The notes: generated from the sequence alone by a model not told the origin. A stretch of 49,166 bases of DNA from JAAYDH01 sp964345825 (GCA_964345825.1 CAYFSI010000004.1:1-49166), one strand, 5' to 3'. Numbered from the stretch's first letter, positions 31,507-40,034 are shown. Numbers and translations: made by a program.

Positions 31507-32745
31507 ATGGGATATGACGTTGAAAAAATTCGGCAGCAATTTCCGATGCTTCATGAATCTAAAAAAATGCAAGGGCATCACCTTGTATATTTGGATAATA
31601 GTTCGACAACGTTTAAGCCAAAATGTGTGATTGATTCGATTAATTCTTATTACACTGATTTAACCTCGAACGCTCACCGTGGTGATTATGATCTCCTCTA
31701 TAAAATGGATGTTGAAGTATTAAATGCTCGTAAAGCTATTGCACGCTTTGTTAATTGTGATGTTAATGAGGTTGTATTCACTTCTGGGACGACGATGTCT
31801 TTGAACCAAATTGCTTATGGATATGGTTTGAAACACCTTAAAAAAGGTGATGAAATTGTCATTAGTGAAGAAGAACACGCTTCAAATGTTCTACCTTGGT
31901 TTGATGTCGCTAAAAAGAGCGGAGCAATAATTCGATATGTCCCTTTGACTAAAGAAGGATATATCACTGAAAAAAACCTTCGCTTAGTAATGAATAAAAA
32001 TACTAAAATCGTGTCCCTTGCACATGTTGGCAATGTATTAGGCAATATTAATGATGTTGCAATGATGGCGAGAGTAGCCCATGAATTTGGCGCAATTATT
32101 TCAATTGATGGCGCTCAGTCAGTTCCTCATCTCAAAACTGATTTTAAGACATGGAATATTGATTTTCTTTCCTTCTCTGCGCACAAAATGTGCGGACCAA
32201 CTGGTATTGGCTGTCTCATCGGAAAGAGTTCATTTTTAAATAAAATGGATCCATTAATTTCTGGTGGTGGAAACAATATTGATTTTCACATGGACGGAAG
32301 TTTGGAATATTTGGACCCACCTGCTAAGTTTGAAGCTGGGACCATGAATCTTTCGGGAATTATTGGCTTTAAAACAGCTATTGAATTTATTGAATCCATC
32401 GGCATTGATAATATTCATAAACACGACCAGGAGTTAATTGAATATGCGATTAATAAACTAAGCAAGTGCGAGGATATTATTATATATAATAAAGATGCCA
32501 AAAACGGAATTATTACTTTCAATCGTCAAAGAGTGTTCGCACAAGATGAGGCGACCTTATTGAATTCAAAAGGAATTGCGGTTCGCTCTGGCCAACATTG
32601 CGCCAAGATTCTCGACAATTATTTAAGATGCAAAGCGACAGTTAGAATGTCGACTTATCTCTACACAAATAAGAATGACATCGACTATTTTGTTGATGCC
32701 TTGCTTGAAGGAGGCGACATACTCGATGCCTATTTCTCTAACTAA
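31507..32745 (+). CDS. sufS: Cysteine desulfurase SufS
   Basis: A 412-aa group II PLP-dependent cysteine desulfurase that removes sulfur from L-cysteine as a persulfide. YLDNSSTTFKPK at the start, the PLP lysine K227 in SFSAHKMCGPTGIG, the catalytic C365 in VRSGQHCAKI, and SDFK-type H and D residues of the PLP pocket (IDGAQSVPH) are present. AGGAGG precedes the ATG. sufU follows with its start inside the end of this gene, matching the SufS-SufU pairing of Gram-positive SUF systems, where SufU accepts the sulfur. Confidence 0.94.
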   Translation: MGYDVEKIRQQFPMLHESKKMQGHHLVYLDNSSTTFKPKCVIDSINSYYTDLTSNAHRGDYDLLYKMDVEVLNARKAIARFVNCDVNEVVFTSGTTMSLNQIAYGYGLKHLKKGDEIVISEEEHASNVLPWFDVAKKSGAIIRYVPLTKEGYITEKNLRLVMNKNTKIVSLAHVGNVLGNINDVAMMARVAHEFGAIISIDGAQSVPHLKTDFKTWNIDFLSFSAHKMCGPTGIGCLIGKSSFLNKMDPLISGGGNNIDFHMDGSLEYLDPPAKFEAGTMNLSGIIGFKTAIEFIESIGIDNIHKHDQELIEYAINKLSKCEDIIIYNKDAKNGIITFNRQRVFAQDEATLLNSKGIAVRSGQHCAKILDNYLRCKATVRMSTYLYTNKNDIDYFVDALLEGGDILDAYFSN

Positions 32746-33160
32746 CGACATGATGCGTCAAATCATCATGGATCATTACGCTAATCCAATTAACAAACAT
32801 CAACCAACGGATGCTTCTTTTACCAAAGTTCATATGCATTCTGATAACTGCATTGATGATTTGGATATCTTTTTGCTTGTGAAAGACAACATCGTTGTTG
32901 ATGCTTGTTTTGATGGCATAGCGTGTACGATTTCAACCGCATCCACGGATATTATGTGTGACCTTTTAAAAGGGAAAAACGTTGAAGATGCAAAATTCAT
33001 TATTGAACAATTTCATCACATGATTCACGAAGAACCATTTGATGATTCAATATTGGAAGAAGCTCTTGTTTTCATTAACACTTCCAAGCAGGCCGCTCGC
33101 GTTCGATGCGCGACCATCGGTTGGATGGCTGCTGATGAAATCTTGAAAGGCAATAAATAA
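32726..33160 (+). CDS. sufU: Zinc-dependent sulfurtransferase SufU
   Basis: A 144-aa IscU-fold protein that takes sulfur from SufS. The zinc ligands are recognisable: Cys and Asp in SDNCIDDLDIF, Cys in GIACTISTAS, and Cys in RVRCATIGWMA. The SufU-specific insertion between the second and third cysteine is present. MRQIIMDHYANPINK at the N terminus is typical. The start at 32726 aligns with family N termini and has AAGGAGG 11 bases upstream; the frame is open further upstream inside sufS. It overlaps sufS by 20 bases and precedes sufB by one base. Confidence 0.93.
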   Translation: MPISLTNDMMRQIIMDHYANPINKHQPTDASFTKVHMHSDNCIDDLDIFLLVKDNIVVDACFDGIACTISTASTDIMCDLLKGKNVEDAKFIIEQFHHMIHEEPFDDSILEEALVFINTSKQAARVRCATIGWMAADEILKGNK

Positions 33161-33161
33161 T

Positions 33162-34562
33162 ATGACAGACAAGGATATAAAATTTCAGTCTGAATATAAG
33201 TACGACTTCAAAGATGAAGATGTGTCTATTTTGAAAACCGCTGTAGGTTTGACAGAAGACACAATTCGCCAAATTTCAGCCATAAAAGATGAGCCAAAAT
33301 GGATGCTCGATTTTCGCTTAAAAGCGTTGAATTCTTTTAATGCCATGCCTCTACCTCGATTTGGTCTCGATTTAAAGTTTTTGGATTTTTCTTCTTACAC
33401 ATATTTCACTCGTATTTCGAGCAAAGAATCCCAAGACTGGAATGAAGTTCCAAAGACAATTAAAAACACTTTTGAAAAATTAGGAATTCCCGAAGCCGAG
33501 CAAAAATTCTTGGCTGGTGTTTCCACACAATATGAGTCAGAAGTTATCTATCACAACATGTTAAAAGAAATCAGTGACAAAGGCGTTATCTTCCTTTCGA
33601 CTGATGCAGCTCTCAAATTATATCCTGAATTGTTCAGGAAATATTTTGCCTCCGTTGTCCCAGTTGCTGACAATAAATTCTCAGCTTTAAACAGCGCAGT
33701 TTGGTCCGGCGGATCCTTTATCTATGTTCCAAAAGGCGTTCATCTTGATAAACCACTGCAATCTTATTTCCGCATCAACAACGAAAAAACAGGACAGTTT
33801 GAAAGATCTCTTATCATCGTTGATGAGGGTGCAGAAATTAGCTATGTTGAGGGATGTACTGCCCCTTCTTATTCGAAAGAATCTCTCCACGCTGCCGTTG
33901 TTGAAATTGTTGTTTTGAAAGGCGCGAAATGCCGTTACACAACTGTCCAAAACTGGTCTACAAATATCATAAATTTAGTAACCCAAAGAGCAATTGTTCA
34001 CGAAGATGCTCAAATGGAATGGATTGATGGAAATATAGGCTCACAAATGAACATGAAATACCCTGCTTGTATTTTGGTCGGCGAAAGAGCCAAAGGCACT
34101 GTTATTTCGATCGCGGTTTCTGGAAAAAATCAGCAACAAGATGCTGGAGCTAGAATGATTCATCTTGCCCCAAATACAACATCTACCATAATCTCAAAAT
34201 CAATCGTGAAAAATGGTGGACTAACGAATTATCGCGGGACTGTCAGACATGAAAAAGGAGCTTATAATTCTCGCACCCACGTTGAATGTGACACCCTTAT
34301 GTTAGATGATCAATCTTTAAGCGACACAATTCCAACCAACGAAGTAAAAAATAATTCCTCTTATATTGAACACGAAGCCACCGTCAGCAAAATCAGCGAA
34401 GATCAATTGTTTTATTTGATGTCGCGAGGAATCAGTAAAAAAGATGCAGTACAAATGATTGTTATGGGATTCATTGAGCCATTTGCTCGTGAATTGCCCA
34501 TGGAATACGCTGTCGAGCTTAATCAGTTGATTAAACTTGATATGGAAGGCAGTGTTGGTTAA
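33162..34562 (+). CDS. sufB: Fe-S cluster assembly scaffold SufB
   Basis: A 466-aa SufB, the core scaffold on which the cluster is built with SufC and SufD. DEPKWMLDFRLKALNSF near the N terminus, VWSGGSFIYVPKGVHLDKPLQ, IIVDEGAEISYVEGCTAPSY, ARMIHLAPNTTSTIISKSI and EHEATVSKISEDQLFYLMSRG are all hallmark segments. The length is typical. The stop overlaps the mnmG start (TAATG), so the SUF operon continues into tRNA- and rRNA-modification genes without a break. Confidence 0.95.
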   Translation: MTDKDIKFQSEYKYDFKDEDVSILKTAVGLTEDTIRQISAIKDEPKWMLDFRLKALNSFNAMPLPRFGLDLKFLDFSSYTYFTRISSKESQDWNEVPKTIKNTFEKLGIPEAEQKFLAGVSTQYESEVIYHNMLKEISDKGVIFLSTDAALKLYPELFRKYFASVVPVADNKFSALNSAVWSGGSFIYVPKGVHLDKPLQSYFRINNEKTGQFERSLIIVDEGAEISYVEGCTAPSYSKESLHAAVVEIVVLKGAKCRYTTVQNWSTNIINLVTQRAIVHEDAQMEWIDGNIGSQMNMKYPACILVGERAKGTVISIAVSGKNQQQDAGARMIHLAPNTTSTIISKSIVKNGGLTNYRGTVRHEKGAYNSRTHVECDTLMLDDQSLSDTIPTNEVKNNSSYIEHEATVSKISEDQLFYLMSRGISKKDAVQMIVMGFIEPFARELPMEYAVELNQLIKLDMEGSVG

Positions 34563-36439
34563 TGAATGATTTTGAAATAATTGTTGTTGGTGGTGGACAT
34601 GCCGGCTTAGAAGCCGCTTTTGCTTCTGCCCACAAAGGACATAAAACCCTCCTTATTACCTTGAATAAAAAGTTGATGGGAAATATGCCTTGTAATCCTT
34701 CTATTGGAGGCTCAGCTAAAGGTATCGTGGTCCGCGAAATCGATGCTCTTGGTGGGATGATGGGAAAAGCAGCCGATCATCATTATTTGCAAATGAAAAT
34801 GTTAAATACTGGAAAAGGCCCAGGAGTTCAATGCCTGCGTTCACAACAAGATAAACTGGAATACCCAGGATATATTCAAAGCTTGGCAATTGATTGCCCA
34901 AATTTAATGATTATCGAAGGAATGGTAGTAAGTCTTTTACATGATGATTCTCATGTCAATGGCGTTAAGTTAAAAAACGGAAAAGAAATCTCTTCAAAAG
35001 CTGTTATTTTAGCGACCGGAACTTACATGGAAAGTAAGATTTTTAGAGGTCATGATGTGAAAGAAGAAGGTCCAGATGGTCAAGAACCTTCCAAGGGTCT
35101 ATCTCCTTATTTAAAATCTATGGGAATTGATATAATTCGACTTAAAACAGGAACGCCACCTCGAATCAAAAGTGAATCGATTGATTTTTCAAAAGCCAGT
35201 GTTCAACCTGGCACCAAAGGAGATTTAGCTTTTTCGTTTGAAACTACAAAATTTGTTCCATTTGAAGAACAAATTCCTTGCCACTTAATTTACACTACAT
35301 CGGAGACCCATAAACTTATTCGGGAGCACATTAATGAAACGTCCCTTTTTAGTGGATTAATTACCGGAGCTGGTCCAAGATATTGCCCCTCCATTGAGAG
35401 CAAACTTATAAATTTTCCAGATAAAGATCGCCATCAACTATTCTTAGAACCTGAATCTCGTTATACTAATTCAATTTATATACAAGGTTTTTCAACATCG
35501 ATGCCTACCAATATACAAGAAGAGATGGTTAGGACTCTTCCAGGATTTGAAAATGCCGAGTTTTTAAAATATGCTTACGCAATCGAATATGATGCAATTC
35601 AGGCCCATGAATACGATGCCACTTTAGAGATCAAAAAATGGCCTGGTTTATATATTTCTGGCCAAATATGTGGGACTTCTGGATATGAAGAAGCCGCCGC
35701 ACTCGGCTTAATGGCTGGCATTAATGCATCTTTAAAGATTGAAAACAAAGCACCTTTAATTTTAAGAAGAGATCAAGCTTATATCGGAGTTATGATTGAT
35801 GATTTAGTGACAAAAGGCACTAACGAGCCTTATCGTTTGATGTCCTCTCGTGCTGAGTTTCGTTTGTTATTAAGACATGATAACGCAGATATTCGTTTGA
35901 CTGAAATTGGATATCAAGTTGGCCTAATTTCATCATCTCGTTATGGCACTTTTGTTAAAAAAATGGAATTAATTGATCAAACTAGACACATTTTGCAAAA
36001 GAATTATGTTGGAGCCAAAAAATCGGTCAATGATTTGCTAGAATCAATCGGTTCAGTGCCACTTAAAGGTGGTGTTCAGGCCTACGAACTTTTAAAAAGG
36101 CCGGGAATAAAATTTGAGCATATTTTGAGCATTGTTTCTGATTTGCAGTCCCTGAACCTTTCTAAAGATGTCATGGAAGAGCTCGAAATTATTACAAAAT
36201 TCGAAGGGTACATTACTAAGCAAAAACGGGAAGCTGATAATGTTCGAAAGATTGATGAAATGAATATCCCTTTGGGAATTGATTATTTGCACATGGATGG
36301 TTTACGAATTGAAGCGCGCCAGAAATTAACTTTATTTAAGCCGTTAACCATTGGACAAGCATCGCGCATTTCAGGTGTTAACCCCTGCGATGTAACGATT
36401 TTGATATTGAATGTAAAAAGGAGCCACGGATATGAATAA
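34562..36439 (+). CDS. mnmG: tRNA uridine-5-carboxymethylaminomethyl modification enzyme MnmG (GidA)
   Basis: A 625-aa FAD protein that, with MnmE, installs the carboxymethylaminomethyl group at wobble U34 of several tRNAs. FAD-binding VVGGGHAGLEAAFAS, MPCNPSIGGSAKG, GVQCLRSQQDKLEY, RLKTGTPPRI and SRAEFRLLLRHDNADIRLTEIG are diagnostic. The length excludes the shorter relative TrmFO. No own promoter: it starts on the stop codon of sufB. mnmE is not in the window. rsmG overlaps its 3' end by 8 bases. Confidence 0.95.
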   Translation: MNDFEIIVVGGGHAGLEAAFASAHKGHKTLLITLNKKLMGNMPCNPSIGGSAKGIVVREIDALGGMMGKAADHHYLQMKMLNTGKGPGVQCLRSQQDKLEYPGYIQSLAIDCPNLMIIEGMVVSLLHDDSHVNGVKLKNGKEISSKAVILATGTYMESKIFRGHDVKEEGPDGQEPSKGLSPYLKSMGIDIIRLKTGTPPRIKSESIDFSKASVQPGTKGDLAFSFETTKFVPFEEQIPCHLIYTTSETHKLIREHINETSLFSGLITGAGPRYCPSIESKLINFPDKDRHQLFLEPESRYTNSIYIQGFSTSMPTNIQEEMVRTLPGFENAEFLKYAYAIEYDAIQAHEYDATLEIKKWPGLYISGQICGTSGYEEAAALGLMAGINASLKIENKAPLILRRDQAYIGVMIDDLVTKGTNEPYRLMSSRAEFRLLLRHDNADIRLTEIGYQVGLISSSRYGTFVKKMELIDQTRHILQKNYVGAKKSVNDLLESIGSVPLKGGVQAYELLKRPGIKFEHILSIVSDLQSLNLSKDVMEELEIITKFEGYITKQKREADNVRKIDEMNIPLGIDYLHMDGLRIEARQKLTLFKPLTIGQASRISGVNPCDVTILILNVKRSHGYE

Positions 36440-37133
36440 AGAAGTATTAAGAAAATTCTTAGAAACACGTTGTGTGTCTTGCACAGATTTTCAGGCTAAT
36501 GAGCTTGAAGAATTAATGAATTCAACATTAAAAACCAATGAAGATTTCAATTTGACCGCTATTACTGACCCATCTGTATTTATGGAAAAAATGGTACTCG
36601 ATAGTGCGCTTGGTCTTTTCGACATCGATTTGAGTGGGAAAAAGGTCATCGACATCGGAACTGGGGCCGGTTATCCGGGTCTCGTTCTTTACATATTGAA
36701 CCCCCATATGAAGCTAACTCTTCTTGATTCGACAAAGAAAAAAATCAACTATCTTAAGAACTATGCCATTAACAAAAAATGGGATGTTGATTGTGTCTCC
36801 GAACGAATTGAAGAATATGGAAGAAATCATCGCGGAGAATTTGATTTCGTTTATGCTCGAGCAGTCGCTTCATTAAATATTCTTTTAGAATTGGCGATTC
36901 CACTTCTAAAACAGGGTGGAAAGCTTGTTGCTATGAAAGGCCCTGATTGGGAAAAAGAGTATTTTGAAGCCAAATCAGCGTTAAAGAAAATGAATTGCCA
37001 TATGTCAAAAGTCTATGAAGAAACTCTTCCTGAATCCAAAGAACAAAGGGCAATTGTCATCATTGAAAAAGATCAAGATTCGTCGTCAAAATACCCCCGA
37101 GACTTTGCCGAGATTAAGAAAAAACCCTTATAG
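36432..37133 (+). CDS. rsmG: 16S rRNA (guanine-527-N7)-methyltransferase RsmG (GidB)
   Basis: A 233-aa SAM-dependent methyltransferase acting on G527 of 16S rRNA. Motif I is VIDIGTGAGYPGLVL, followed by LLDSTKKKINYL and ARAVASLNILLELAIPLLKQGGKLVAMKG, all typical. The N terminus contains NLTAITDP. mnmG-rsmG-soj-spo0J is the widely conserved order near the replication origin. The overlap with mnmG implies coupled translation. Confidence 0.94.
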   Translation: MNKEVLRKFLETRCVSCTDFQANELEELMNSTLKTNEDFNLTAITDPSVFMEKMVLDSALGLFDIDLSGKKVIDIGTGAGYPGLVLYILNPHMKLTLLDSTKKKINYLKNYAINKKWDVDCVSERIEEYGRNHRGEFDFVYARAVASLNILLELAIPLLKQGGKLVAMKGPDWEKEYFEAKSALKKMNCHMSKVYEETLPESKEQRAIVIIEKDQDSSSKYPRDFAEIKKKPL

Positions 37134-37169
37134 GGCATATCTTCCTTTACTTTATTAATAAGATAGATA

Positions 37170-37190
37170 TATAATGTTCCACGAGGAACA
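37170..37190 (+). promoter_or_regulatory. parS-like palindrome overlapping the soj promoter and ribosome binding site
   Basis: TGTTCCACGAGGAACA (37175-37190) has perfect TGTTCC/GGAACA arms and resembles the ParB-binding consensus TGTTTCACGTGAAACA, with a few substitutions. A TATAAT (37170-37175) abuts it, and the GAGGA ribosome binding site of soj is within it. ParB bound here would block soj expression. Binding is inferred. Confidence 0.55.
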
Positions 37191-37194
37191 CACC

Positions 37195-37962
37195 ATGACA
37201 AAAATTATTGCTATTGCCAATCAAAAAGGCGGAGTTGGCAAAACCACAACCGCCATTAATCTTTCATCTGCCCTTGCTCATTTTACAAGGAGAGTGCTCC
37301 TTATTGATATGGATCCTCAGGGCAATTCATCTCGAGGTCTTGGCATCGATATAACTTTGATAAGTAAGTGTGTTTACGAAGTTCTTACTGGTGATTCCGA
37401 TGTTAACTCTGTAATCAGAAAGACAATGCTGAAATCCCTTGACTTGCTTCCTTCAAAGTTAATTTTAGCTTCTGTTGACGTAGTAGCCAACAAAACTGAA
37501 AAACCCTTTTTTCTCTTACGAAGAGCAATTGAACAAATTAAAAAGGAATATGACTACATTATTATTGATTGTCCTCCAAGCTTGGGATTTTTGACTGTCA
37601 ATTCTCTTGTTGCTGCTCACTCAGTTCTAATTCCGGTTCAATGTGAATATTTTGCCATGGAAGCGGTCGCACAAATTTTGTCGAGTGTGTCGCGAATTCA
37701 AACAACCTATAATCCAAATCTTGGTATAGAAGGATTTTTAATGACAATGTATGATTCCAAAACAAGATTAGGGACAGAAATTACTACGCAAATTAGAGGG
37801 TTATTCAAGGAAAATACTTTTTTAACTCAAATTCCAAGAAATATCTCAATTCCAGAGAGCAACGCGAAGGGACTTCCAGTTACCGTTTACAAACCAAACA
37901 GCAGTGGTTCTTTGGCGTACTTTTCATTAGCCAAGGAAGTAATCGATCATGAAGAAAGATAA
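37195..37962 (+). CDS. soj: Chromosome partitioning ATPase Soj (ParA)
   Basis: A 255-aa ParA ATPase that works with ParB in chromosome segregation and origin control. Deviant Walker A NQKGGVGKTTTAIN (residues 8-21), switch I LLIDMDPQGNSSRGLG, switch II IIIDCPPSLGFLT. The start at 37195 gives the family N terminus MTKIIAIANQKGG; an in-frame ATG 21 bases upstream lies in the parS-like palindrome. It overlaps spo0J by 14 bases. No noc gene, unlike Bacillus. Confidence 0.94.
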   Translation: MTKIIAIANQKGGVGKTTTAINLSSALAHFTRRVLLIDMDPQGNSSRGLGIDITLISKCVYEVLTGDSDVNSVIRKTMLKSLDLLPSKLILASVDVVANKTEKPFFLLRRAIEQIKKEYDYIIIDCPPSLGFLTVNSLVAAHSVLIPVQCEYFAMEAVAQILSSVSRIQTTYNPNLGIEGFLMTMYDSKTRLGTEITTQIRGLFKENTFLTQIPRNISIPESNAKGLPVTVYKPNSSGSLAYFSLAKEVIDHEER

Positions 37963-38791
37963 CAATTCCAAAATTCTTCGTTCCTCGCTCTCCACCTTAA
38001 TGAAGCGCTTTTCGAGCACCGATATCATTTCTTCTTTGGAAAAAGAATATTCAAGTTCTACACCTGGATATATTCGTGTTGGATTGATTGATGACAACAC
38101 AATACTCAAAAAAGCTAGAATTAATGAACAAAAACTTGAAAACATCATCAACCAAGTGAGAGAAAAAGGTATAACCTCCCCCTTACTAGTTATAGAAAAA
38201 GATGGTCGATACGAAATCCTCTATCCACGTATTTACTATATCGCCGCTCTTAAATTGAAACTTGAAACAATTCCATGCAGCATTGTTAAAATCGCCGAAG
38301 AAGATATGCTTGTCTTTTTAGCTAAGCGTTTAGAGGAAGACAAAAATAGTAATATTGTTGAAATGTCTCTTGTTTTAAATCGCTTACAGAAAAGTTATCG
38401 CTTTACTCAGAAAGAAATAGCCGAGATGATGCAACAATCAAGATCTCAAATCACAAACATTATGAGGCTTATTAAAATGCCTGATTTTGTTCTTCGGGAT
38501 ATTTCGAATAATGTTCTTTCCTTTGGTCACGCAAGAGCGCTGTCTACTCTCTCTAATGAGAATATCAAAAAGACATTGTCAATTATTTATCATGATAACC
38601 TATCTGTTAGGGAAGTAGAACGTTTAGTCTATTCAATGAAAAAGTCCCCTTCTTTATTAGAAGAAGAAAGGAAAATGAAAACATTATTAAACTGCCAAGT
38701 AAGTATCAGTCCAAAAACAATTTCGCTCCGTTTCAAAACCGAAGAGGAACGTGAAAAATTTATTCACTCTCTAGTTCGGGATAATGTATAA
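37949..38791 (+). CDS. spo0J: ParB/Spo0J-like partition protein with divergent CTP-binding domain
   Basis: A 280-aa ParB family protein. The central helix-turn-helix is well conserved: YRFTQKEIAEMMQQSRSQIT (150-169), MRLIKMP, and NNVLSFGHARALSTLSNE. The N-terminal domain that binds CTP in ParB proteins is badly eroded. The NPxQPR segment is missing, the GERRxR motif is replaced by YPRIYYI (92-98) and the ENxxR segment by KRLEEDKNS (127-135). The fold outline (GITSPLLVIEKDGRYEIL) is still visible. Gene order after soj confirms identity. It may not clamp DNA in the standard CTP-dependent way. Confidence 0.85.
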   Translation: MKKDNNSKILRSSLSTLMKRFSSTDIISSLEKEYSSSTPGYIRVGLIDDNTILKKARINEQKLENIINQVREKGITSPLLVIEKDGRYEILYPRIYYIAALKLKLETIPCSIVKIAEEDMLVFLAKRLEEDKNSNIVEMSLVLNRLQKSYRFTQKEIAEMMQQSRSQITNIMRLIKMPDFVLRDISNNVLSFGHARALSTLSNENIKKTLSIIYHDNLSVREVERLVYSMKKSPSLLEEERKMKTLLNCQVSISPKTISLRFKTEEEREKFIHSLVRDNV

Positions 38792-38792
38792 T
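38787..38792 (+). promoter_or_regulatory. -10 element of the riboswitch transcript
   Basis: TATAAT (38787-38792) overlapping the spo0J stop codon, 8 bases before the FMN aptamer. No convincing -35. Confidence 0.45.
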
Positions 38793-38798
38793 AGTTAT

Positions 38799-38932
38799 CA
38801 CTTCAGGGCAACGATAAACGTGACCGGCGGTAAACCCCGCGAGCTGAAAAGCAGGAACTTGTGAGATTCAAGTGGCGACAGTAAAGTCTGGATAGAAGAA
38901 GTTTTTTGGCTCTGGAACAAGGAGCCTTTTAT
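38799..38932 (+). promoter_or_regulatory. FMN riboswitch (RFN element) with expression hairpin
   Basis: The aptamer (about 38799-38902) has the conserved core of RFN elements: CTTCAGGGCA, GACCGGCGGTAAACCCCGCGAGC, GATTCAAGTGGCGACAG, TAAAGTCTGGATAGAAGAAG. The P1 closing pair is CTTC/GAAG. Downstream, GGCTC (38908-38912) pairs with GAGCC (38922-38926), followed by TTTTATTT. This hairpin includes the AAGGAG ribosome binding site of the next gene, so FMN could lower expression by sequestering it and perhaps by weak termination. Confidence 0.93.
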
Positions 38933-38934
38933 TT

Positions 38935-39642
38935 ATGTCTGATTTGGATTTATGGAGAATAGTCATAGCTTCAGCTGGCTTAATAGCAATCTTAATTTTT
39001 GTTTTGCTTCGTGGTTCAGAATCAAAATTTAAAGGCATAAACACTAAAATTCTTGCAAGAAGTGGCGTTTTTGCAGCGATTTCCATCATTTTATATATTA
39101 TTCCATTCTTTAATTTCAATATTCCTTTTTTTCCGCCGTTTCTTAATATTCATTTTGATGAAGTGCCAGCTTTGATTGCTGGATTCGCATATGGGCCATG
39201 GTCGGCAACGCTTGTTATCGTTGCGAAGACTATTGTTAAATTGCCAATGACTTCCACACTTGGAGTTGGAGAATTATCGGATTTAATTATCTCTTTGGCC
39301 TTTGTCATCCCAGCCTCAATTTTTTACCGTAGGAAAAGAAAAGTCAGTTCTGCCATTATTGGCTTAACAATTGGAACTGTATGCCAACTTGTCGTCGCCT
39401 CATTTTTCACAACATTTGTCATTTTGGACTTTTATATTTTTGTCATGGGATGGAGCGAAGAGATGCTTCTTAGCCTCGTGCAATTGGCTAACCCCGCGGT
39501 TACTTCCTTACGATGGCCATACTTCTGGCTTGTTGCTATTCCGTTCAATCTCATTAAAGATATTGGGGTGGTACTTCTGACTTTCCTTTTATATAAGAGA
39601 ATGCACATCTTAATAGACAAAATTGGAGCACAAAAAAACTAG
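38935..39642 (+). CDS. ribU: ECF transporter S component, riboflavin-type (RibU-like)
   Basis: A 235-aa membrane protein with about six hydrophobic segments and an ECF S-component pattern: ARSGVFAAISIILYII (the conserved Ala-rich first helix), FDEVPALIAGFAYGPW, and a final basic tail. The FMN riboswitch directly upstream identifies the substrate as riboflavin or FMN. The sequence differs from well-studied RibU, and an extra N-terminal helix precedes the core. It would dock on EcfT-EcfA1-EcfA2 (12.2-14.7 kb). No riboflavin biosynthesis gene is in the window, consistent with uptake. Confidence 0.87.
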   Translation: MSDLDLWRIVIASAGLIAILIFVLLRGSESKFKGINTKILARSGVFAAISIILYIIPFFNFNIPFFPPFLNIHFDEVPALIAGFAYGPWSATLVIVAKTIVKLPMTSTLGVGELSDLIISLAFVIPASIFYRRKRKVSSAIIGLTIGTVCQLVVASFFTTFVILDFYIFVMGWSEEMLLSLVQLANPAVTSLRWPYFWLVAIPFNLIKDIGVVLLTFLLYKRMHILIDKIGAQKN

Positions 39643-39663
39643 GCAGTGAAGCCTAGCTTTTTT
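39639..39663. terminator. Bidirectional terminator between ribU and ferredoxin
   Basis: CTAGGC (39639-39644) / GCCTAG (39651-39656). CTTTTTTT follows on plus and TTTTTTTG on minus. The ribU stop codon lies inside the stem. Confidence 0.85.
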
Positions 39664-39670
39664 ATATCAG

Positions 39671-39850
39671 TTATTCCTCAACGGAAATTGCACCAACAGG
39701 GCAGACGCCAACTGCATCTTCATCCGCGACGCCGTTGATGGTTTCTGCTAGACCATCATCATTCATTTTAATATCGTCGGGATAGGTGCCTGCGCAACAG
39801 CCACAACCGATGCATAAGCTTTTATCGATTTTAATCTTCTTTTTGTCCAT
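39671..39850 (-). CDS. Single-cluster [4Fe-4S] ferredoxin
   Basis: A 59-aa ferredoxin encoded on the minus strand, MDKKKIKIDKSLCIGCGCC... ending VGVCPVGAISVEE. The ligands are C13, C16 and C19 (CxxCxxC) and the distant Cys in CPVGAI; there is one cluster. Residues between are acidic, as usual for electron carriers. The ATG has AGGAGG 8 bases upstream and a consensus-like promoter. It is a plausible low-potential partner for the bifurcating hydrogenase at 5-9 kb. Confidence 0.9.
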   Translation of the reverse strand: MDKKKIKIDKSLCIGCGCCAGTYPDDIKMNDDGLAETINGVADEDAVGVCPVGAISVEE

Positions 39851-39878
39851 CGATATGTCCTCCTAATTGTATAGGAAG

Positions 39879-39907
39879 ATTATAAAAACAAAATCGTTAT
39901 TTTGCAA
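39879..39907 (-). promoter_or_regulatory. Promoter of the ferredoxin gene
   Basis: Minus strand TTGCAA (39907-39902), 17-bp spacer, TATAAT (39884-39879). Confidence 0.7.
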
Positions 39908-40006
39908 CTATTAGACCTTTCTTTTTTACCTTTGCTTTTTTACATCGAGCATTTTTTGTCGAAAAAGAACAAAAATATTAAAAAGGGTCTATAAATTATC
40001 GTTTTA

Positions 40007-40022
40007 TTTTAGTAAACTAAAA
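40007..40022. repeat. Palindrome upstream of the small membrane protein
   Basis: TTTTAGT-AA-ACTAAAA, perfect 7-bp arms, 13 bp before the ATG at 40035 and overlapping any -10 element there (TAAACT). Candidate operator. Confidence 0.4.
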
Positions 40023-40034
40023 GGCATAAGGTTT

